From Selaginella moellendorffii (taxonomy: Eukaryota > Streptophyta > Lycopodiopsida > Selaginellales > Selaginellaceae): DNA of 24,069 nt. This document shows positions 19,333-24,069 of the stretch, in pieces; the stretch's first letter is position 1, and each line of letters begins with the position of its first letter. The position numbers were made by a program, and so were the translations under genes. Where the stretch lies: assembly GCF_000143415.4 (NCBI RefSeq), contig NW_003314440.1, positions 1 to 24,069 of the forward strand, in the 5' to 3' direction. Under the pieces are notes generated by a model. It did not search any database, was not told the origin of the DNA, and was given only the letters and a program-made list of their open reading frames with translations.

Positions 19333-22300
19333 GAATGGCCCTCATCGTTTTCTAGTTTCTTTGTGCTAGTTGGTTCAAAACCATTAGGTGCGCTTAGCTT
19401 ACTACCTCAACATGGCTATCTACAGCTCCTTTGCTGAGGTCGGGATTTAGGGCACAGCTAGTACCTTCATTGTTTCACCAACTTTCCCTAGAACCAATTG
19501 GACAAAGCCAGTGACTACTAAACTTGAGCAAAAATGGGATCTTATATGGCTGCAAAAGTCTTGTGAGTTTGATGGATTCTTAGGATAACATGTGGAGATA
19601 GTAGAGTTCATTAGAAAGCTCTTTTGGGTGATCGATGGAAACCATAGGTGGCTAGCATTTTGGAAGTGCATTGAAGAGAAGTTTCGAGATGACAAAGAGT
19701 GACACATTAGTGTTCCAATCACACTTGTCAAACCAATGACTTGGGAGCACACTGTGAAGCTCAACATGGCATGCCATAAGATCAACATGTAAGAATTTAT
19801 TTTTTATAAACTTAGCCAATATTGTGTTTTTGTAGGCTAAACCAATTTGCCTTTCAAGCTTATATATTGGTACATGACATTGAGCACCTTTGATTTATCA
19901 GAATGCTCTCGCTAGAGGAGGTCCAAACATTGTACAATCATGAGGTATTTGAAGCAATTCAAATGAAGCTAGCAACTAAGAAAGGCCAAGAATTGTAGAT
20001 TTGGTACCAGCTGCCACTTGATTTTCTAGTTGCTATCTAGGCAAAGGTAAATTAGTGTTGAAGTATGTATCAACTTACATAATGTTTCTTGCAGCCCATA
20101 ATCAAAGGAGAAAGAATCTCATTCTTTAAAAATGCCCAAGGGGACGAGCAGTAGAAGGAGATGGAGTGGCATGCGATTGAGCAGTGAATTTTGAATATGA
20201 AGAGAACAAAGGTGAAAAAGTTGCTCTCGATTGCAAACATACAACGTAGGTAGGAATGGTTTGATAGCATTGCCAAGATTTGTTCTTGTGTTCATAAGTT
20301 CTTCTAAAATTTGTGAAATATTTCATAACTTTTTATGTGTGTAGGAACTGGTAAAGCACTAGAGGAACTCATTTACAACATCTCCAAGAGTAAAATGTCC
20401 TTTGCTGAACAAAGCGTCTGCTTGGAACTTCTCAACACTTGGCTACGAATAATGAAAAACACTACAAGATAAAGATGGAGAAGGTGATGAAGGAGAAGGC
20501 ATACATTTCTTAGAGTATTGCCGCTGGTCAGGAGATGCTACAAGTCTGGGATGAGAAGTTTCTTTCCAGCACCCGCACAGGTATCACTTTCGAAGAATAT
20601 ATTTGTGCTTGTCTTACGGAGCTAAGGAATGGTTGGCTTCCACGTGGTGGGATGAGTTTGGCTGAGTTCAAGAACCAACCAGGACAACCATTTCTTGCGC
20701 AGCACATGGTTTACAAGTATTTTCTCAATTCTCATTTATATATTGGTATTTATATTTTTGTTTTACTTTATAGATATTTAAAATATTGCCCTGGCGCACT
20801 GATATACACAGCCGATGTTTTGCAGAACCTCCTAACTAGAGGCAAGAAGCTTAGGATGTATGAGCTAGAGTTCTATTGTCCTTGCACACATGAGAGGGAG
20901 CTATGTCTGTGGTACCTTGAACTCATGGAGCAGATGCCGACATCGAACTTCAAGCTGGATCTCTACCTTGAATGTCATCCAGGTTCACTTGAAACTCAGC
21001 ACTTAGCTAGGAAATATTAACCTTGAGTTATATTCTTATTTTCTAGAGGCTCTTTCTGATTGTGATAACGATGTTATTGAAGTTCAACAACTAAACCCAG
21101 GAGTCCACACTCAGGAAACCATTCAAGAGATGCCAAATCCAAATACCATTGAACCAAAGGAAACTATACAGGAGATTCCAACACAAGAGATTCCAATACC
21201 TGCTCCTCACAACCCCTGAAGAGGCCGTCGTGAAGCCTTTCATGAAAGTAAGGACTTTGATTTGAAACATTCTTTTATTCATTTTTGACTTCACTTTTTT
21301 TTTTTATAGATGTTGCAGAGAGCAGCCATCAGTCTTTTCGACGAACTAAGACATTCTTCCCATCCCTCCCTACGCTACAGACGACAACTTGGAAGAGCTC
21401 TCCTCTGCAGCTATGCATAAACAGGTTAGTAAGCATGAATTTTATCTCCAACTTATAGTTCTAATAATTAATTTTCAGGTTCACCCTCTATCCCCAACGG
21501 CTAGTGTTGGGGAAGTTGCTATTCTCATTGGGATTACATGCAGCTTTTAGATGCTACTAGTCGGGAGCTCTACATGCTTGATCATTGGATCCATAGTCTG
21601 GGTCAGCTCACACCTTATAGGAAGATTGATTTCATCTTTTTTGATCTTCCTGATGGGATGCCACCACTGCAGAGGGATACTCCATTATGGAATGTGTTGC
21701 AAGCTCAACACATTTCCCAAGCCTTAAAGGTTGGCAGCAACTTCATGACATACTCGGGTGTGGTTGTCATGATCCTTCCCCGCTCTCTAATGTGGGAAGG
21801 CCTTCTCGCACACTTGGCTGACAACAATGATGAATTTGTCAAGTTTTCATCTGGCTGCCTTCTTTTGAGTATGGCGATGGGCACAAAAGGCACTGGGCAG
21901 AAGTGAAAGGTGTGTGACTTTTTTATTTACAAATTAACTCTATTCTATTTTTTTTCCAGGTTTATTCCTGGAACTACCATGCTCTATGCCACATTGGGAA
22001 CCAGCATAATGCCACACGAGCTGACGAGTGTGCTACTCTTGCTTCACCAGGATATGACAACTCTACAGGCATCATCCCAAATGTGATTAACTCAGACATT
22101 CTTCACTCAATGTTCCCTAGTTATCGACATCATTCGGTCATGGCCATGCAGATCTTATTGGAGTTATTCTGTCCACCAAAGGGGATTGTGCTTGATGCTA
22201 TAGCAGGATTTTGGTCAATGGTGCAGGCAGCAAAAGAGACAAGCAGAGCTGTTTTTGCACTTGAGAGGGAGGATGCCTTTGAGGATATTCTTAGGAGATT

Positions 22301-22769
22301 TTGTGATAGGTGATATTAGTGCTTGAAATAATCTATAATATTTATTCTCAAATGTTTCTATGTTATTAGGTCTACACTTATCACACAGTGTTTCAGTCCA
22401 CACGCTTGATCTTGATGATATAGATGATCATATGGACCGAAGTCAATTCCACTTACCTATTTATGTTGAACACATAGCACAACATTATATACAACACAAG
22501 CCTATAGTGAAGGAGCATTCCACTATACTCATTTCTGCTTTTCTGGATATGGAAGCAAAAGAAGATTGAATATATTATTTTCTTTCTTTATAGACTAAAA
22601 GATTAGTTTGTGTTGAACCAATAAACTACATGAGATTATGGAATCCCTTAAACACCTAGATTTTATGTTAAAAATTCTTGGTTCAGGACAAACTAAGGTA
22701 GTGCCATTAAACTTTCACTAGTTAGAGGATTGTATTGACTTCCTTTGACTTTCGTTAACTTTCATTGAC

Positions 22770-22799
22770 TTGAGTTCAGCTCAAAAACTACCCAGCCCC
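22770..22799 (-). repeat. Right terminal inverted repeat, element 2
   Basis: TTGAGTTCAGCTCAAAAAC then TACCCAGCCCC, matching the right end of element 1 (one substitution in the first part) and inverted to the left TIR. TTGACTTTCGTTAACTTTCA-type repeats precede it. Confidence 0.8.
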
Positions 22800-22808
22800 C
22801 TCTAGCAA
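22800..22808 (+). repeat. Right 9-bp target-site duplication of element 2
   Basis: CTCTAGCAA, partner of CTCTGGCAA at 16097-16105. Confidence 0.88.
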
Positions 22809-23232
22809 CGTTCAACACTATGATGGATAGAATATTCAGAGATTATTTAGACACATTTGTTGTCCTATATATCGATGATGTTCTAGTCTTTAGTGAAATG
22901 TTGGAGGATCATTTGAAACACTTGGAGCTAGTGTTTCAAAAATTGTGTGAACACAAACCATATGCTAAAGAAAGTAAATGTGGTTTTGGATAATTGTGCA
23001 TGAACTTTCTTAGACATATAGTTGGTGGTGGCATAATTGAGGTGGATCCAAAGAAGGTGGAAGCGGTGAAGTCCTGGGAAGTTCTGACCATTGTATCAAA
23101 TGTTCATTCCTTTCTCAGTTTGGTGGGATACTATTGCAAATTTGTCCGCAATTTTGCAAGAATTGCGCTCCTGTTGACTGAGTTAACAAAGAGTAGTATA
23201 TCATTTCATTGGACACTAGCTTGTCAATGTAC
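22809..23232 (+). pseudogene. Gypsy reverse transcriptase, 3' part
   Basis: Continues the RT broken at 16105: TFNTMMDRIFRDYL, the catalytic YIDD (22868-22879) within VVLYIDDVLVFS, LEDHLKHLELVFQKL, KESKCGFG, then HIVGGGIIEVDPKKVEAVKSW, VHSFLSLVGYYCKFVRNFARIA and LTELTKSSISFHW. A stop follows KCGFG. The sequence ends where RNase H should start, at about 23232, at an abrupt change of base composition. RNase H and integrase are absent. Confidence 0.85.
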
Positions 23233-23320
23233 TGTAAGGAACCAACTCGCCGAGGTGTCGTAGGCTAAAGGAACCCTGAAAGCATGACCAAAATGACAAA
23301 GAGTTCATCGGATGGGACCA

Positions 23321-23628
23321 AGTCGAAGATCGAGTCCAAGACCAACTCTAGGACCGAGTTCGAGATAGAGCCCGGAATCGAGTTCGAGATAGAGTCCGGA
23401 ATCGAGTCCGAGACCGACTCGGGGACCGAGTTCGAGACCGAGTTCAAGACCGAGTTTGAGACCGAGTCCAAGATCCGAAATCGGGTCCAAGACCGAGTCC
23501 GAGGTCGAGTCCGAGGTCGGGCCCGAGATTGGGTCCGAGATCGAGTCCGAGATCGAGTCCAAGACCGAATCCGAAGTCGGATCTGAAATTGAGTCCGAGA
23601 TCGAGCCAGAGACTAAGTCCAAATACTA
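23321..23628. repeat. 12-bp minisatellite, about 25 degenerate units
   Basis: Units of the type GAGTCCGAGATC / GAGTTCGAGACC repeat head to tail with substitutions. Because the unit is a multiple of three without stops, open frames exist on both strands (Glu/Ser/Thr-rich on plus, Asp/Ser-rich on minus). Nothing shows which, if either, is translated. The sequence is much more GC-rich than the flanking gypsy remnant. Confidence 0.85.
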
Positions 23629-24069
23629 ATATGGGTCAAGGGGTGAAAGCCCAAAGCGTGCGTCTCCCAGGGGGGGGGGGGCTGCAGGGGGTTCCAAAAG
23701 TATATTAGGGATAGTGAGGTCCAAGAACCAGTTTTGAAGGGACTCTCCAGTGGGGCTTCCAAACTGACTTGAGGTTGAGACTGGGACCGAGGGGCCTTGG
23801 GTGGGAGTGAGCATGGACTTGGTTGGTGCTGGAGGGGCCATCCAAGGAAATGCTCAAGAGCAGCTCCCACTCCCAAAAGGGAAACCGATTGTGGTGCTCC
23901 CGGCTTAGGTGGAGTGGTGCCCCACTTGAGTACCATGCGGCTCATTGGTCCTCGCCCTCCCTAGGGGCTTGGGCCTTCCTTCGGGATGGAAGTGGGGGGG
24001 TAGAGGTACCTATACCGGGCCGTTAGGCCATGGTGTTTCACCCCGGCAGTCCCGAAGCAAGTGTGCACT
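23629..24069. other. G-rich tail of unknown nature
   Basis: GC-rich, G-rich sequence with a run of 12 G (23670-23681) and another G run near 23993. It may be part of a further retroelement that begins after 23232, but I recognise no protein, LTR border, tRNA or rRNA. The window ends inside it. Confidence 0.35.

Larger units (their letters stand above)
18241..22569 (+). pseudogene. ParB-like / DNA methyltransferase cargo gene of element 2, decayed, about a dozen exons
   Basis: A plus-strand gene in many short exons with GT-AG introns of about 47-64 nt: 18241-18598 (basic start, then Asp/Gly-rich; cut by TRIM B); about 19050-19345; about 19451-19788; 19836-20046; 20095-about 20280; about 20346-20716; 20774-20982; 21047-21247; 21310-21424; 21479-21909; 21960-22309; 22370-22569. 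The 19451 exon has FWVIDGNHRWLAF (19630s), like the ParB/sulfiredoxin DGxHR motif, then VPITLVKP. The 21479 exon has ASVGEVAILIG plus a 1-nt shift into DYMQLLD, FIFFDLPDGMPPLQRD at the motif IV place, and VVVMILPRSLMWEGLL. The 21960 exon has ILLELFCPPKGIVLDAIAGF at motif I, then AAKETSRAVFALERED. Motif IV before motif I is the permuted order of N6A/N4C methyltransferases. ParB-methyltransferase fusions are known in bacteria and phages. At least six in-frame stops, a frameshift, a 119-bp duplication and a TRIM make it non-functional. Confidence 0.66.
16106..22799. mobile_element. TIR DNA transposon, copy 2 (Mutator-like type), 6.7 kb, with ParB-methyltransferase cargo
   Basis: Ends are exact because of the 9-bp duplication in the gypsy RT. 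The left end begins GAGCCCGGGTAGGTTTTGAG; the reverse complement of the right end begins GGGGCTGGGTAGTTTTTGAG. A 9-bp duplication and an initial G fit Mutator-like elements. It contains a truncated minus-strand transposase tail, a conserved central segment, hairpin repeats, two TRIM insertions and the decayed plus-strand cargo gene. Compared with element 1, about 3.4 kb of transposase is missing, so this copy is non-autonomous. About 1.04 kb of its length is later TRIM insertion (594 + 447 bp). Confidence 0.85.
14233..23232 (+). mobile_element. Ty3/gypsy retrotransposon remnant, split by element 2
   Basis: The coding order gag - zinc knuckle - protease - reverse transcriptase is visible at 14233-16105 and continues at 22809-23232 after a 6.7-kb insertion. 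The two RT halves join in frame once one copy of the 9-bp duplication is removed. The element is dead: many stops, and it ends at 23232 where the RNase H region should begin. No LTRs were recognised. The absence of copia-type order (integrase before RT) and the presence of the gypsy FGLCNA and YIDD motifs support Ty3/gypsy. Confidence 0.85.

Noticed and set aside
23305-23622. Asp/Ser-rich open frame on the minus strand and Glu/Thr-rich frame on the plus strand
   Set aside because: Both are automatic results of a 12-bp repeat without stops; there is no conserved domain or start context.
23321-23628. CRISPR-like array
   Set aside because: Units are contiguous and degenerate without unique spacers, in a eukaryotic context.

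Overview
The window looks like a repeat-rich stretch of a land-plant nuclear genome. The signs are a plant telo-box at the start of the one intact gene, isolated exons resembling plant SMC6 and 4-coumarate:CoA ligase, a Cassandra-type TRIM retrotransposon whose LTRs carry a 5S-rRNA-like segment, and a Ty3/gypsy element. Inferred introns are very short (47-64 nt) in both the intact gene and the transposon cargo gene, which would suit a seed-free plant such as a lycophyte. That lineage call is tentative.

Layout. (1) 199-2283, minus strand: an apparently intact three-exon gene for a 662-residue Crinkler/RHS-like protein (P-loop NTPase plus C-terminal nuclease-like region). (2) 2374-2694: a lone SMC6 coiled-coil exon with one stop. 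(3) 4798-5368: a lone 4CL-like exon cut at 5369 by the left end of a DNA transposon. (4) 5369-12441, element 1: a 7.1-kb TIR transposon with a decayed minus-strand SWIM-finger transposase and a decayed plus-strand DNA-methyltransferase-like gene. (5) 12442-14232: AT-rich, no gene seen. (6) 14233-23232: a decayed Ty3/gypsy retrotransposon (gag, protease, reverse transcriptase). Its RT is split by element 2 (16106-22799), a second copy of the same transposon family, flanked by a 9-bp target-site duplication. (7) Inside element 2 lie a truncated transposase end, hairpin-forming repeats, two oppositely oriented Cassandra-like TRIMs and a long decayed multi-exon gene with a ParB-like motif followed by a permuted DNA methyltransferase. 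(8) 23321-24069: a 12-bp minisatellite and a G-rich tail of unknown nature.

The most interesting point is the transposon family. Both copies share the same ends, a minus-strand SWIM transposase gene running toward the left end, and a plus-strand methyltransferase gene running toward the right end. The two genes diverge from a shared central segment with telo-box-like sequence. The ParB part is seen only in element 2. A ParB-methyltransferase combination is a familiar prokaryotic and phage architecture, so finding it as apparent resident cargo of a eukaryotic DNA transposon is unusual. All copies here are broken. The nesting gives a relative history: gypsy first, then element 2, then the TRIMs.
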